Counted from the stretch's first letter, positions 8,191-17,732 are shown. The stretch: 64,000 nt of DNA from Aquisphaera giovannonii (GCF_008087625.1 NZ_CP042997.1:1-64000), one strand, 5' to 3'. Translations and numbers: made by a program. Notes: a model not told the origin generated them from the letters alone.

Positions 8191-11133
8191 TCACGGCCGC
8201 TCGGCCGCGGCCGGCCTGAAGTAGACCGGCCGGCCCTCGACCATCGCCGAGGCGTCCTCGGCCCGGAGCGACGCCACGCCTCTCGCGACGGTCCCGACCC
8301 GCTTCCAGGCCGCCGCCCCGCCCTCCTCACGGGCGGCGACGAGCAGCTCGCCGTCGCCCGCGTCCGCCGCCGAGATCGCCGGCTCGACCCGCCAGCCCTG
8401 CGGGCCGGGGGACAGCCAGCCGACGGGATGGGGCCGGCGGGCGAGGCGACCGTCCAGGCCCGCGGCGATCTCCCGGGCGTGCTTGCGGATCTCCGCGAAG
8501 TCGGGCAGGGACGCCACGGCCTCGGCGGCGGCCGGGCGCAGGCGGCGGGCGTCGGCGTTGTCGGGATCCATCCAGGGCACGGTCACGTCCACGCCCGCCT
8601 GGTCGATCCTCGCGAGCGCGTCCCGGCAGGCCTCGCGGAGCGGCACGCTGCCGTCGCCGGCGAGCTCCAGGACCCTCCGCAGGAGGTTCAGTTGCAGAAG
8701 CGGGTCGATCTCCGGCTCCTGGCGGATGGCCGCGGCGAGGTCCATCATCGGCCCGTCCCACTCGCCCCCCCGGGCGAGCTGCCCGAGTGCGGCCTTGTAG
8801 CGCGCGGCGATCCGCGACTGCGGCGCCGCCTCGGAGAGGGCGATGTGCTCGCGGACGATCGCCGCCATGGCCGGCTTCTCGGTGTTGTAGCTCTTGTAGT
8901 AGTGGACGACGCTGCTGTCGTCCGGCGGCCGCTGCGCGAGGTAATACTTGCGGGCCGGCTCGTCGCGGTTCGGCGGCCGGACCTTGACCATCCAGACGGA
9001 GCCGACCAGGGGGTCGGAGAGGAGCTGCTGGAGGCGGCCGGCCAGCGGCTCCGCGCGGCGGGCGACGGCCTGGAGCCGGTCGCGGCAGGCGGCGATCTCC
9101 GCGGCGTCGGGGGACTGGGGATACTTCGCGATCAGGCGATTGCAGAGGTCCAGCCGCTCCTGGTCGCGGCGGGGCCCGCCCCCGGCCGGCTCCTTCGCCC
9201 AGGCGGCCAGGAGCCGGTTCCAGGCGGCGACCGCCTCCCACGCCTGCGCCTCGCGGTCGAGCTGGGGGAGGGCCCTGGCCCTCGGCGACCCCGGTTCGGC
9301 CTCCGCGGCCTTCTTCAGCAGCTCCAGGTAGCGGGACATGGCCTGCGCCTCGTCGGCCCCGGCGGACCGCAGCGTCGCGGCCATGTCCCGCTCGACGGCC
9401 GCGACGCGGCGGCCGGACTCGAGCTGCTTGCCCAGGTTCTCGACGTCCAGCCGGGCGGCCTGCGCCAGCGTCTTGACCTCGCCGTCGGCCAGCTCCGTCG
9501 CGGCCGCGAGCGCGTCGGCCTCCCCGCGGAGCTGCTCGAACTCGTCCTCGGCCGCGCGGGCCTTCGCGGGCTCGGCCTTCGCCCCGGCGAGCGACGCCCG
9601 CAGGGCGGCGACGCGGTCGCCCAGGTCGCGGATCCTCGGGCGGGCCTCGCCCCCCTGCCGCTTGCGCTCCGCCTCCAGCGCGGCGGCCCGCCGCTCCGCC
9701 AGCTTCGCCACGGCCTCCTTCTCCGTCGGCTGCACGGCGAGCTTCCTCGCCTCGTCCATCGGCTTCGACGCCCCGCCCAGCGGGGACGCCTCCGCGGCGC
9801 GGTAGGCCTGTTCGAAGGCGAGCTGCCGCTGCGCCTCCCTGCCCTCGGCGCCCTTGAACATCTCCCTCGCCTCGAGCATCGGCGCCTGCTGGAGGATCGC
9901 GGGGTCGTCCTGCTCGAGCTTCTTGAGGAGGTCGCCGGCGCGGGCGAGCTCGCCGAGCTCCACGGCGTCGGAGACCGCCTGCGCGGCCCGCTCCGCCTCC
10001 TGGGCGCGCGCGGTGCTGCGGACCGAGGCGGCGATCAGGCCGAGCACCAGGAGCACCGCCGCCGCCGCCGATCCCCCGACGATCATCCGCAGGCGGTTGG
10101 CCCTCGCCCGCTCGGCGGCCAGCCGCTGGACGTACCTCGCCTGGAGCGATTCGGGCATCCCTCGCTCGTGGCGGAGCAGCGTGTTGCCCAGCCGCTCGAG
10201 GTCCGCCGGGGCGATCGCGCCGGGCTCGTCGAGGGTTTGGCGGAGCTCCCGGATCGCGTCCTCGTGACGGCGGTCGTCCTCGTCCGCGCGGTCGCGGTCC
10301 TCGAGCCAGTCGAGGATCGGCCGGGCCCGGCGCATGGCGGGGTCGTCCTCCGCCAGGCCCAGGACGCCGACGAGGGACAGCCAGGGCTGCCGGGCGCGGC
10401 GGGCCCGCTCGGGGTCGCGGGCGGCGAAGGCGTCGGCCAGCTCCCCCTCCAGGTCGGCGAGCGCCGCGCGGTTCTGCTGGCCGCGGAGCTGGGCGTCGGC
10501 CTTGCGGAGCCCCTGCACCAGGGCCTTCGGCGGCGGCTCCACCCACGGGGACTCCTCGACCTCGGCGAGGATCTTGCCCAGGTCCTTGACCTCGCGCCGG
10601 CGGGCGGCCTCGGCGCCGTCCTCCTGGAGCTCGCGGAAGCGGACCTTCTCGAAGACGCGCAGGTCCTCGGGCCAGATCGGGTTCGTCGGATCCTGGGCCG
10701 CGAGCTTCCGCATGACGGCGATCCTCGCCCGCACCGGCGCCCGGGAGAGGGCCAGCCGGCGATGCGTCCGCAGCAGGTCCTGGAGCGGCTCCTCCAGCGC
10801 GTAGGCCTCGTTGAGGAATTGAGCGGCGCTCTGGGACACGCGGGGGGCGGCCGGCAGCCCGTAGATGCCGACCAGCTCGTCCCAGGCGTCGCGCTCCGGG
10901 AAGTCGAGCGCGGCGACCAGGTCGAGCAGCCGCGGGTCCGCCTCGGCGAGCTGGATCGCCTCCGACCGCAGCCCCTGCTGGAGCAGCCTCTGGCACTGCC
11001 CCAGCCGCCGGGCCGCCTCCGCGCAGGCCTCCGCGTACGAGCCCGCCAGCGCCTCCAGCGCGGGGCTCCGCGTCTGGTCCGTCGCCTGCACGAACGCCCG
11101 GATGTCGTCCACCGCCTGGTGATAGCCGGCCAT
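8191..11133 (-). CDS. Long coiled-coil transmembrane protein of the GTPase block
   Basis: 980 aa. The N-terminal 345 residues are helical and charged. One membrane helix sits at about 350-371, followed by roughly 300 residues of Glu/Ala/Arg-rich coiled coil (about 372-680) and then a mixed C-terminal region ending near RPVYFRPAAAERP. No catalytic motif was seen. It begins 45 bp after the stop of the GAP1-like gene and ends 37 bp before the GYF_2 gene, so it is probably in one transcript with them. Size and layout suggest a membrane-spanning scaffold that carries a signal between a cytoplasmic GTPase complex and the other side of the membrane. I do not recognise a named family. The reading frame is certain over its length; the start is supported only weakly by an AGGCAGG upstream. 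Confidence 0.72.
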   Translation of the reverse strand: MAGYHQAVDDIRAFVQATDQTRSPALEALAGSYAEACAEAARRLGQCQRLLQQGLRSEAIQLAEADPRLLDLVAALDFPERDAWDELVGIYGLPAAPRVSQSAAQFLNEAYALEEPLQDLLRTHRRLALSRAPVRARIAVMRKLAAQDPTNPIWPEDLRVFEKVRFRELQEDGAEAARRREVKDLGKILAEVEESPWVEPPPKALVQGLRKADAQLRGQQNRAALADLEGELADAFAARDPERARRARQPWLSLVGVLGLAEDDPAMRRARPILDWLEDRDRADEDDRRHEDAIRELRQTLDEPGAIAPADLERLGNTLLRHERGMPESLQARYVQRLAAERARANRLRMIVGGSAAAAVLLVLGLIAASVRSTARAQEAERAAQAVSDAVELGELARAGDLLKKLEQDDPAILQQAPMLEAREMFKGAEGREAQRQLAFEQAYRAAEASPLGGASKPMDEARKLAVQPTEKEAVAKLAERRAAALEAERKRQGGEARPRIRDLGDRVAALRASLAGAKAEPAKARAAEDEFEQLRGEADALAAATELADGEVKTLAQAARLDVENLGKQLESGRRVAAVERDMAATLRSAGADEAQAMSRYLELLKKAAEAEPGSPRARALPQLDREAQAWEAVAAWNRLLAAWAKEPAGGGPRRDQERLDLCNRLIAKYPQSPDAAEIAACRDRLQAVARRAEPLAGRLQQLLSDPLVGSVWMVKVRPPNRDEPARKYYLAQRPPDDSSVVHYYKSYNTEKPAMAAIVREHIALSEAAPQSRIAARYKAALGQLARGGEWDGPMMDLAAAIRQEPEIDPLLQLNLLRRVLELAGDGSVPLREACRDALARIDQAGVDVTVPWMDPDNADARRLRPAAAEAVASLPDFAEIRKHAREIAAGLDGRLARRPHPVGWLSPGPQGWRVEPAISAADAGDGELLVAAREEGGAAAWKRVGTVARGVASLRAEDASAMVEGRPVYFRPAAAERP

Positions 11134-11177
11134 GTTGCGCTGCCTGCCTGCTTGCGTTCCTGCGATCGGTCCGAGCG

Positions 11178-13625
11178 TCAGGGCCTCTTCGCGTCCTCGG
11201 CATACTTGCCGAACTGCGCTAGCTCGACAAAATGGTCGTCGTCCAGTTTGAGGACGACCGTGAAGCTGAGGTCCGCCCGCGTGGCATTCATGATCCGCTC
11301 CAACTCGGCCCGGTACGACTCGAGCCGCTTCCGGGTCTCCTCGAGCTCGCGGTCCTCCTTCTCGACCTTGCGAAGCTGCTCGTCGATGTCCTTGACGTCA
11401 CCCTTCCTCGCGGATGCCCTCTCCTTCTCCAACGCGCCGAGTCGCTCGGCGTTCCCATTCCGTCGCCCGGGGATGGCGTCCAACGTCGCCTTATCATCAT
11501 GGATCGCCCGGGCGTTGAATGCGAGGTTGATCATCAGATTCGGCCCGTCGAGCTGGAGGCGTACCGCCGCGTATCTCGACTCGCCGATGTCCGCCTGGAC
11601 TTCACGGCATGGCTCGTGGCCAGCCCCCCCGACGAGGAGCGTGCTCGCCGCCGCATCGGGCGATTTCACGTCGATCCGCCAGCGATCCAGGTACAGGGGC
11701 CATTGGCCGTCGGCGGGTGGCCTGTCGGCGGCCTCGTGCTCGGGCCTCACGAGGATCTCGCCCCGCCTGGCATCGCGGACGGGCCTGGAGGCTTCGCCCT
11801 CCTTCATCCAGGGGAACGACCTTCCGCGAGGGCTGTAGTCGTTCGGGCGGACGACCCGGCCCGGCTCGACGAGCGGGACCGGCCCGGTCCCCTCCGTCAG
11901 CGGCGATGCCCGCAGCAGCACATAGGCCCTGTCGCCGGCCGTCTCGATCTCGAGGAGGCTCTTGCGCAGGACGCCCGCCAGGTCGGGGCGCGAGGCCGCC
12001 AGCCCGGACCAGCGGAACTCGACTTGATCCGCGCGCTTCGTGAAGAGCCCGAGGCTGTTCTCGCCCAGCGTGCTCGTCGTGTTCTGGCAGATCTTGAGGC
12101 CCTCGTCCGTCTCCTGGGCGGCGATCGGCGAGCCCTCCCGGAGGGGCGGGAGGAGCAGGCGGATTCGCCCGATCTCCGACCCGAGCCGGCCCGCGGTGGC
12201 GATCGTGACGGGCTTCTCCGCGCCCGCCCTCCCGTCCAGGCCGGACGTCAGGCGGGGCAGCTCGGCGAAGAGCACTGGGCGCGACCGCGGTTCGCCGAGC
12301 GTGTCGGCCGGAGGCTTCGGCGCCTCGGGAGGCGGGTTCACTTCCGCCCCCTTCGGCTCCTGCGGCTTCGGCTCGCCGGCGACCTTCGTGGGCTCCTGCG
12401 GCTTTGCGGGCTCGGCGGGCTTCGGTTCGGCCTTCGCGGCGGACCCCTGCGGTGCCGAGCTCTCGGCGGCCTTCGGGGCCCGGTCCGCGGCGGCCTGCTT
12501 CTTCTCGGCGTTCTCCCTCTCCGCGGCGAGGATCGCGTCGGCCGCCTTGCTCCGCAGGCCGAGCGCGCCGAGGAGGCGATCAGGGCCGACGAGCCACAGC
12601 CCGCCGCCGCCGGCGAGGATCAGGCAGGCCGCGGCGATCAGGGCGACGAGGCCGCGGCCGCGGCCCGGCGGCTCCTCGGGCTCGAGGCGCCCCGCCCTGC
12701 CGGCCCGGGCGTGCGGGGCGTCGGGCGGGAGGGGGATCATCTCGATCGGCGGGCCGTCCCCTCCGCCGGGTCGCCTCGGGCCGGCCGGCGAGGGCCTCGG
12801 CCGGGCCGGGGCGGGGGCGCCGGCCCGCCGCTCGCCGGTCCTCGCCAGGTGGACGAGGTCGCCGCCCTCCGCCTTCGGCAGCCGGGCGGTCAGGTCGATC
12901 CGCAGGCAGTTGGGCAGCCTCGCCGACTGGTCGGCCTCCGGCGAGCCCGCCAGCACGCCCCGCCAGGCGCAGGACAGCCCCTGGGGGAGCCCCGTGAAAT
13001 ACGTGTTGAAATCCACGTCCCAGCGTCGCGACGGCGGCAGCAGGGCTATGGCCTCGGCGAAGAGCGGCAGCAGGTCCATGCCCGGCCGGAAGACGAGCGC
13101 GGCGACGCGCGACGGGTCGGCGAGGAACGCCTCCGCCAGGACGCCCGCCCAGCCGGGGTCGCCCGCGATCGCCCCCCACGCGCGGGCGATGCCCGGCGGC
13201 CGGTCGCCGCGCGGCGGGACGCGGCCGGCCTCGATCGTCGCCGGCTCGCCGTGCCAGGACGCCTCCAGGAATCCCGGCTGCATCAGCAGCCAGGCCGGGC
13301 CGCCCTCGGGACGCTCCTCGGGCCCGAGGACGACGTGGTGCGCGTGCTTGTTCGGCCGCGACGAGTAGTCCAGCCCCGCCGCCGAGACCCGGGAGAGGAC
13401 GCTGGAGGAGCGGCCGCCCAGGGCCAGCCGGTGATGCGAGAAGGCCACCGGGTTGAGCGCCGCGTCCGGGTCGTGCGGCGGGACCGCCGGGCGATATCCG
13501 CTGAGCCCTTCCAGCCGCTCGCGGAGCGAGCCCGGCATTCCCGCGGTGCAGGCCACGGTGCAGAACCCCCGGCTGCCGGGGAGCAGCCCGCGGGGCACCG
13601 ACGTGTAATGCAGCTCGTGGCTCAT
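11178..13625 (-). CDS. GAP1-like GTPase-associated protein with membrane segment
   Basis: 815 aa. The N-terminal about 260 residues resemble the GTPase-associated protein 1 (GAP1) N-terminal domain. They open with a HELHYTSVPRGL strand, have SGYRP near 42-46, FSHHRLALG near 62-70, and SSRPNKHAHHVVL near 88-100, the pattern I associate with that family. GAP1 proteins are reported as partners of TRAFAC-type GTPases in predicted biological-conflict systems (Aravind group, from memory). A Pro-rich linker (about 268-322), a membrane helix (about 326-346), a Lys/Glu/Pro-rich linker (about 370-440) and a large C-terminal region follow; the last 120 residues are coiled coil. The start has GGAGGG 7 nt upstream. 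The upstream GTPase gene on the same strand supports the assignment. The GAP1 call is by eye. Confidence 0.68.
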   Translation of the reverse strand: MSHELHYTSVPRGLLPGSRGFCTVACTAGMPGSLRERLEGLSGYRPAVPPHDPDAALNPVAFSHHRLALGGRSSSVLSRVSAAGLDYSSRPNKHAHHVVLGPEERPEGGPAWLLMQPGFLEASWHGEPATIEAGRVPPRGDRPPGIARAWGAIAGDPGWAGVLAEAFLADPSRVAALVFRPGMDLLPLFAEAIALLPPSRRWDVDFNTYFTGLPQGLSCAWRGVLAGSPEADQSARLPNCLRIDLTARLPKAEGGDLVHLARTGERRAGAPAPARPRPSPAGPRRPGGGDGPPIEMIPLPPDAPHARAGRAGRLEPEEPPGRGRGLVALIAAACLILAGGGGLWLVGPDRLLGALGLRSKAADAILAAERENAEKKQAAADRAPKAAESSAPQGSAAKAEPKPAEPAKPQEPTKVAGEPKPQEPKGAEVNPPPEAPKPPADTLGEPRSRPVLFAELPRLTSGLDGRAGAEKPVTIATAGRLGSEIGRIRLLLPPLREGSPIAAQETDEGLKICQNTTSTLGENSLGLFTKRADQVEFRWSGLAASRPDLAGVLRKSLLEIETAGDRAYVLLRASPLTEGTGPVPLVEPGRVVRPNDYSPRGRSFPWMKEGEASRPVRDARRGEILVRPEHEAADRPPADGQWPLYLDRWRIDVKSPDAAASTLLVGGAGHEPCREVQADIGESRYAAVRLQLDGPNLMINLAFNARAIHDDKATLDAIPGRRNGNAERLGALEKERASARKGDVKDIDEQLRKVEKEDRELEETRKRLESYRAELERIMNATRADLSFTVVLKLDDDHFVELAQFGKYAEDAKRP

Positions 13626-13802
13626 GGGGCGTTCCCTCCGCCGCGGCCGGCGACGAGCCGCCCGGGAATTGCTGGATAGGCCTGGCGCACGCGGCGAGAT
13701 CGGCCCCGGTGCTCGTCCTCGCGGAGCCTGACATGATCCGCAGGCCGGGCCGCGTTTTCCGGTCTCCTCCCCCTACCGCGGGAGTCGGAGGTCATCTCCA
13801 TC

Positions 13803-13966
13803 CCCTCTCCCGCTCGGCGGGAGAGGGCTAGGGTGAGGGTCTTCAGGCCCCGGCCTTGCGGTCCGAGCTGACCTTCGGGGGCACCTTGCTCGTGGGCCTC
13901 CGGCGATTCGTCACCCGAGCCTCGCTCCGCCCTCACCCCACCCCTCTCCCGCCGAGCGGGAGAGGG
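13803..13966. repeat. Inverted pair of 25-bp CCCTCTCCC hairpins
   Basis: Two hairpins, CCCTCTCCCGCTCGGC... at 13803-13827 and its inverted partner at 13942-13966, each able to fold on itself, separated by 114 bp. Both continue into a GGGTGAGGG-type flank, so the whole unit is a larger inverted repeat. It fills most of the 477-bp gap between the GTPase and GAP1-like genes. Repeats of this kind are widespread in high-GC bacteria. The gap also contains a spurious small frame that is just translated repeat. No other gene is visible between 13626 and 14102. Confidence 0.75.
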
Positions 13967-14102
13967 AGATAGTTCTTCACCTCTGCTTACGCTCATGGAA
14001 TTCTCAACGGGCGGGTCGGGGATTCACTTGCGGGTAAAGCACGACTTGCCAGGCTGAGTTGAAGGGGATCTCGGCTCCGCCGCGGGCCCTCCCCTCGGCC
14101 CG

Positions 14103-15419
14103 TCATCCCTGCGTCCTCGCCGTCCCCTTCCGCTTCAGCCGCGGCACCAGGCCCGGGAGGACCCGGCAGAGGATGTAGAGCAAGGGCACGGTCACCCAGT
14201 GGGGCCGGATGTCGGCCGGGCGGATGGTCAGCAGGCCCGTCTCGCGGTCCGCGTCCGTCCGGCTGCCCAGCGCGCTGACGGCGATGTACGTGACGTTCGT
14301 CGCGAAGGCCTCGGCCGCGGCCACGGTCTCCGGCGAGTACTGCCGGAGGATCTCCCGGAGCCTGGCCGAGAGGGCCTCGATCTCGTCCACGTCCACCCCC
14401 ATCGCGCCGGCGGCCTTGCGGTAGGGATCCTCGGCCTCGGCGCCCAGCAGGTGGGACCATTCGTCGAACTTGGAGAGGATGACGACGGTCGGCCGGTCGT
14501 AGCGGGCGTTGTGCGCGAGGCCGCCGTGCTTGCGGATCCGCACGGCGGCCTCGGTGAGCAGCGTCTCCTGCCGGCTGAGGCGGTTGTCCCGGCTGGCGAC
14601 CGCGCCGAGGTCCCGGTTCCGGCAGGCGGCCCGGAAGCGCCGGTCCTGGGTCGGGTCGAACAGGAAGAGCAGCCCCCGGGCGTGCGCCAGGTGCCGCGTC
14701 ACGGGGCTGCTCGCCCGGTCCTGCCCCGGCTGGAAATGCTCGCCCGCGTTGTCATACAGGCAGAGGATCCGCGACAGCCCCGCGGCCGCGGCCGGGTCCT
14801 TACCCGCGACCGGGTGGCCGGCCTGGGGCTGCAAGGCGAAGAGGAACGGCCGGGGATAGCTGACGACCTGCTGCCCGTAGCCGACGGTGTCATACAGCTC
14901 GCCCTGGAGCTCGGTCTTGCGGATCAGGCTGCCGAGCGGGACGGGGTCGTCCTCGCGGGGGTTGAGGAACAGCGACTCCTCGCAGTCGTTGAGCGCCAGG
15001 TTGGCCGCCGGGTCGGCGTCGGTGAAGGCGATGCCGAAGCCCTGCGGCAGGAGCCGGCGGAGCTGCCAGGTCATCGCCGTGAGGAAGAACGACTTGCCGC
15101 TGGCCGGCCCGCCCAGGATCGAGAGGAACAGCGGCTCCGCCTCGACCATCGCCCGGGGGATGCCCAGGTGGCACCTCGGGCACGCCAGCGAGTGGCACGT
15201 CATCCCCTTCGCGTCGATCGCGTCGCCTTCCACCGTGAACCGGCTGGGCAGGAACCTCTGCTGCTGCTCCGGCCCGAGCAGCGGGTCGCCCAGCAGGTCC
15301 ACGTGCTCCGAGACCCAGAGCACCTGCTCCGGCGCGAACGCCTCCCAGCAGTGCGGGCACGTCACGCGGGGCAGCAGGGCGACCGTCGCGGCCTCGTTCC
15401 TGGATGAAAGCGTGGACAT
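14103..15419 (-). CDS. Zinc-ribbon TRAFAC-like GTPase
   Basis: 438 aa. The N-terminus has cysteine pairs CPHC (21-24) and, after an insert, CPRC (80-83), probably a zinc ribbon. A P-loop GTPase core follows: G1 GGPASGKS (103-110), G3 as DNAGEH (223-228) and G4 as SKFD (316-319, in place of NKxD). The DxAGE form of G3 and the long insertions are features of the GTPases that accompany GAP1 proteins in predicted conflict systems (family knowledge; by-eye match). The C-terminus is hydrophobic then basic and may touch the membrane. It is the first gene of the minus-strand block with the GAP1-like, coiled-coil and GYF_2 genes. The start chosen has a GACGGGG upstream; a longer form from 15473 is possible but would remove the leader. 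Confidence 0.75.
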   Translation of the reverse strand: MSTLSSRNEAATVALLPRVTCPHCWEAFAPEQVLWVSEHVDLLGDPLLGPEQQQRFLPSRFTVEGDAIDAKGMTCHSLACPRCHLGIPRAMVEAEPLFLSILGGPASGKSFFLTAMTWQLRRLLPQGFGIAFTDADPAANLALNDCEESLFLNPREDDPVPLGSLIRKTELQGELYDTVGYGQQVVSYPRPFLFALQPQAGHPVAGKDPAAAAGLSRILCLYDNAGEHFQPGQDRASSPVTRHLAHARGLLFLFDPTQDRRFRAACRNRDLGAVASRDNRLSRQETLLTEAAVRIRKHGGLAHNARYDRPTVVILSKFDEWSHLLGAEAEDPYRKAAGAMGVDVDEIEALSARLREILRQYSPETVAAAEAFATNVTYIAVSALGSRTDADRETGLLTIRPADIRPHWVTVPLLYILCRVLPGLVPRLKRKGTARTQG

Positions 15420-15565
15420 GAATCCCCGTCTCGAGGCGTTCCCGGCGTCATCTCGCTGGGTTGTTGCAAACATTCACCGACCTGTCCGCAAGTCTACTTG
15501 GGCCGTCGGGGACGAACAAGTGCCCGGTCATCCCTTGCGGCGGGCCATCCCGAGGACAAAGCCCC

Positions 15566-15600
15566 GTGGGAGCCGGCTCCGCCCGGCGACCGGGTGAGCC
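15566..15600. repeat. REP-like repeat, family 2, copy A
   Basis: 35-bp unit beginning GTGGGAGCCGGCTCC and ending GACCGGGTGAGCC. The same unit occurs at 41644-41678, 50703-50737 and 60381-60415, always between genes. This copy lies in the 339-bp divergent gap between the GTPase gene and the fpg-like gene. Confidence 0.75.
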
Positions 15601-15639
15601 GCGGCCGGCGCGGAAACCCCACCGACGCAAGCCTTGACC

Positions 15640-15666
15640 TTGCCCAGATTGCCCGGGCGGTATACA
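15640..15666 (+). promoter_or_regulatory. Candidate promoter for the Fpg-like gene
   Basis: TTGCCC at 15640-15645 and TATACA at 15661-15666 with a 15-bp spacer; a second -35-like TTGACC lies at 15634-15639. The ATG is about 90 nt downstream. It is the only AT-containing -10-like site in this gap. Confidence 0.4.
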
Positions 15667-15758
15667 CATGCGGCGAGCGACATGAGGCAGCGAAGGTGCC
15701 CGCGCGGATCGCGAAGCCGATCGCCCTCGAGAGCGTTCATCGAGTATTCCGAGCCCCC

Positions 15759-16646
15759 ATGCCCGAGCTCCCGGACATCGCCGTCTACATCGAGGCCCTC
15801 GAGCCGCGGATCGTCGGCAAGAGGCTGGAGGGAGCCCGCGTGCGGAGCCCCTTCCTGCTGCGGACGTTCGACCCGCCGCTATCGGCCGCGGCGGGGAAGG
15901 TGGTGCGCGAGGTCCGGCGCGTGGGGAAGCGGATCGCGATGGGGCTGGAGGAAGACCTCTGGCTGGTGCTCCACCTGATGGTCGCCGGGCGGCTGCACTG
16001 GAAGGCTCCGGGGGCGAAGGCCGGCGGCAAGGTCCACCTCGCGGCGTTCGACTTCGAGACCGGCACGCTGCTCCTCACCGAGGCCGGGACGAAGCGGCGG
16101 GCGTCGCTGTACCTGCTGCGCGGCGAGCCCGCGCTGAAGGACCATGACCCCGGCGGGCTGGAGGTGCTCTCGGCGCGGTTCGAGGACTTCCTGGCCGTGC
16201 TCCGCAGGGAGAACCACACGCTCAAGCGGTCGCTCACCGACCCGAAGCTGTTCAGCGGGATCGGCAACGCGTACTCCGACGAGATCCTCCACCGCGCGAA
16301 GCTATCGCCGTTGACGCTCTCGCGGAAGCTCCCCGAGGCCGATGCCGTGCGCCTGTTCGAGGCCGTCCGCGCGGTGATCGTCGAGTGGACGGATCGGCTC
16401 CGCGACGACCTCGCGGGCGGCTTCCCGGAGAAGGTCACCGCGTTCCGCCCGGAGATGGCCGTCCACGGGCGATATGGCGAGCCCTGCCCCGCCTGCGCGG
16501 CCCCCGTCCAGCGGATCCGCTACGCCGACAACGAGACCAATTACTGCCCCCGCTGCCAGACCGGCGGGCGGATCCTCGCCGACCGGTCGCTGTCGCGGCT
16601 CCTCAAGGACGACTGGCCGCGGAGCCTGGACGAGCTGGAGGTGTGA
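15759..16646 (+). CDS. Formamidopyrimidine-DNA glycosylase family protein
   Basis: 295 aa. Base-excision repair glycosylase/lyase of the Fpg/Nei family, which removes oxidised bases. The N-terminus [10 protein letters not shown] provides the catalytic Pro2 and Glu3. The helix-two-turn-helix region includes [13 protein letters not shown] (about 167-179), matching the conserved GIGN-Y element. The C-terminal zinc finger is CPAC (about 246-249) and CPRC (about 267-270). The LPDIAVY version, rather than the LPEVET of canonical MutM, marks a side branch, so substrate range may differ (8-oxoguanine or oxidised pyrimidines). The start is the ATG giving the invariant MPEL; the frame stays open upstream but that part is translated repeat. 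Single gene, with the family-1 repeat element downstream. Confidence 0.9.
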   Translation: MPELPDIAVYIEALEPRIVGKRLEGARVRSPFLLRTFDPPLSAAAGKVVREVRRVGKRIAMGLEEDLWLVLHLMVAGRLHWKAPGAKAGGKVHLAAFDFETGTLLLTEAGTKRRASLYLLRGEPALKDHDPGGLEVLSARFEDFLAVLRRENHTLKRSLTDPKLFSGIGNAYSDEILHRAKLSPLTLSRKLPEADAVRLFEAVRAVIVEWTDRLRDDLAGGFPEKVTAFRPEMAVHGRYGEPCPACAAPVQRIRYADNETNYCPRCQTGGRILADRSLSRLLKDDWPRSLDELEV

Positions 16647-16694
16647 GGCGCCCCGCGCTCCTCGAGAGGACGCCGACCGCCTCGCCTCGCACGG

Positions 16695-16875
16695 GTGACC
16701 GCGATCGTCAGATCGCGGTCCGGACGGGGCGCAGACCTCCAGACTCGCACGTCAGTGCGATCCGGGCGCGAAGGCCCGCGCTCGTCGATTCGTGGGCCCT
16801 GCCCCGGCTGGTCCGGCTCACGCCGGAGGCTGGAGGCTTCGCCCGTTTGAACCACCCGCTCACGCGGGTGGTCAC
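16695..16875. repeat. REPIN-like palindromic element, family 1, copy B
   Basis: 181-bp element equivalent to 7144-7328. It starts GTGACCGCGATCGTCAGATC and ends CACGCGGGTGGTCAC, with the same inverted ACGGG...GAGGC blocks and the same CGCACGTCAGTGCGATCC step on the left side, but a different centre. It sits between the convergent ends of the fpg-like and ThuA genes (gap 16647-16915), where it could also stop transcription from both sides. Confidence 0.75.
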
Positions 16876-16915
16876 GTCTGCATGACGCTCGCGTGAACCC
16901 TTGATAAGATTCCAC

Positions 16916-17647
16916 TCAATCGGGGCTGGGCGCCAGCCCCGCCGCCCACGCCGTGCCGCGGCGGTAGAGCTGCTGGGTGCCCGGGGTCTTCAGGGCGTCG
17001 ACGTCGTGGCCGAGGGTGCAGTGGAAGACGCGGCCCTTGCCGTATTCGCTGGCGAAGGCCATCGGGTGGTCCTTGCCGTCGAGCTTCGACCGCGCGGTGG
17101 CGAGCACCGCGATCGGGTGCGTGCCGTCGAGGCAGGTGTAGAGCTCGTCGGCCGTCTCGAACGGGGCCAGGCCCTTCGTCGCGGGGTGGCTCGCGTCGGC
17201 GATCCGGACGGTGAACGTGCCGTAGGGGTCGTGCGGCGGGAGCTCCGGGTTGTAGACGCGGCCGGCGATCTCCGCGAACTCGGGCCAGCCCTGGAAGGCG
17301 CCGCAGGCGAAGTGGACCAGGACCAGGCCCTTGCCCCCCTCGACGAACCGCTTCAGGCTGGCGCGGGCCTCCGGGCCGGGGTCGGGCGATTCCCAGTTCA
17401 TGTAGTTGAGCACCACGGCGTCATACTCGTGGAGCTTCGGCGACGCCAGGAACGACGGGTCGGGCTGGACCTCCGTCGTCATCCTCGCGTCCTCGGCCAG
17501 GAACTTCGCCAGCAGGGGCGCGGTCTCCTTCCAGTGGTGGCCGGGATACTCATTCCCGGTCAGGACCAGCACCCGGGCCTTCTCCGGCGGACCCGGGGCG
17601 GCGAGGGCGAGGGCGGCCAGCGCCGCCGCAATCAGGCGCAATCGCAT
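16916..17647 (-). CDS. Exported ThuA-domain protein
   Basis: 243 aa. The first 17 residues form a signal peptide (MRLRLIAAALAALALAA). The rest is a ThuA domain of the class I glutamine-amidotransferase-like fold: VLVLTGNEYPGHHWKET at the start, DAVVLNYMNWE near 75-85, GLVLVHFACGAF near 106-117, and a HCTLGHD motif near the end. ThuA proteins are linked to trehalose and related sugar use and often sit near Gfo/Idh/MocA oxidoreductases in planctomycetes; here one lies just upstream on the same strand (17881-19188). Start chosen for GAGG 6 nt upstream and the signal peptide. The catalytic role is unclear for the whole family. Confidence 0.87.
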   Translation of the reverse strand: MRLRLIAAALAALALAAPGPPEKARVLVLTGNEYPGHHWKETAPLLAKFLAEDARMTTEVQPDPSFLASPKLHEYDAVVLNYMNWESPDPGPEARASLKRFVEGGKGLVLVHFACGAFQGWPEFAEIAGRVYNPELPPHDPYGTFTVRIADASHPATKGLAPFETADELYTCLDGTHPIAVLATARSKLDGKDHPMAFASEYGKGRVFHCTLGHDVDALKTPGTQQLYRRGTAWAAGLAPSPD

Positions 17648-17732
17648 GGTGACCTCAGAACGGGTGAAAGGATGCGGTGTCCCGTGGGACCTTTGGAATA
17701 CCCCCAGGAAGGGCGAAGCGAAATCCGGCTCT

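Noticed and set aside
13622-13996. 124-codon minus-strand frame between the GAP1-like and GTPase genes
   Set aside because: Most of it is translated hairpin repeat; no domain.
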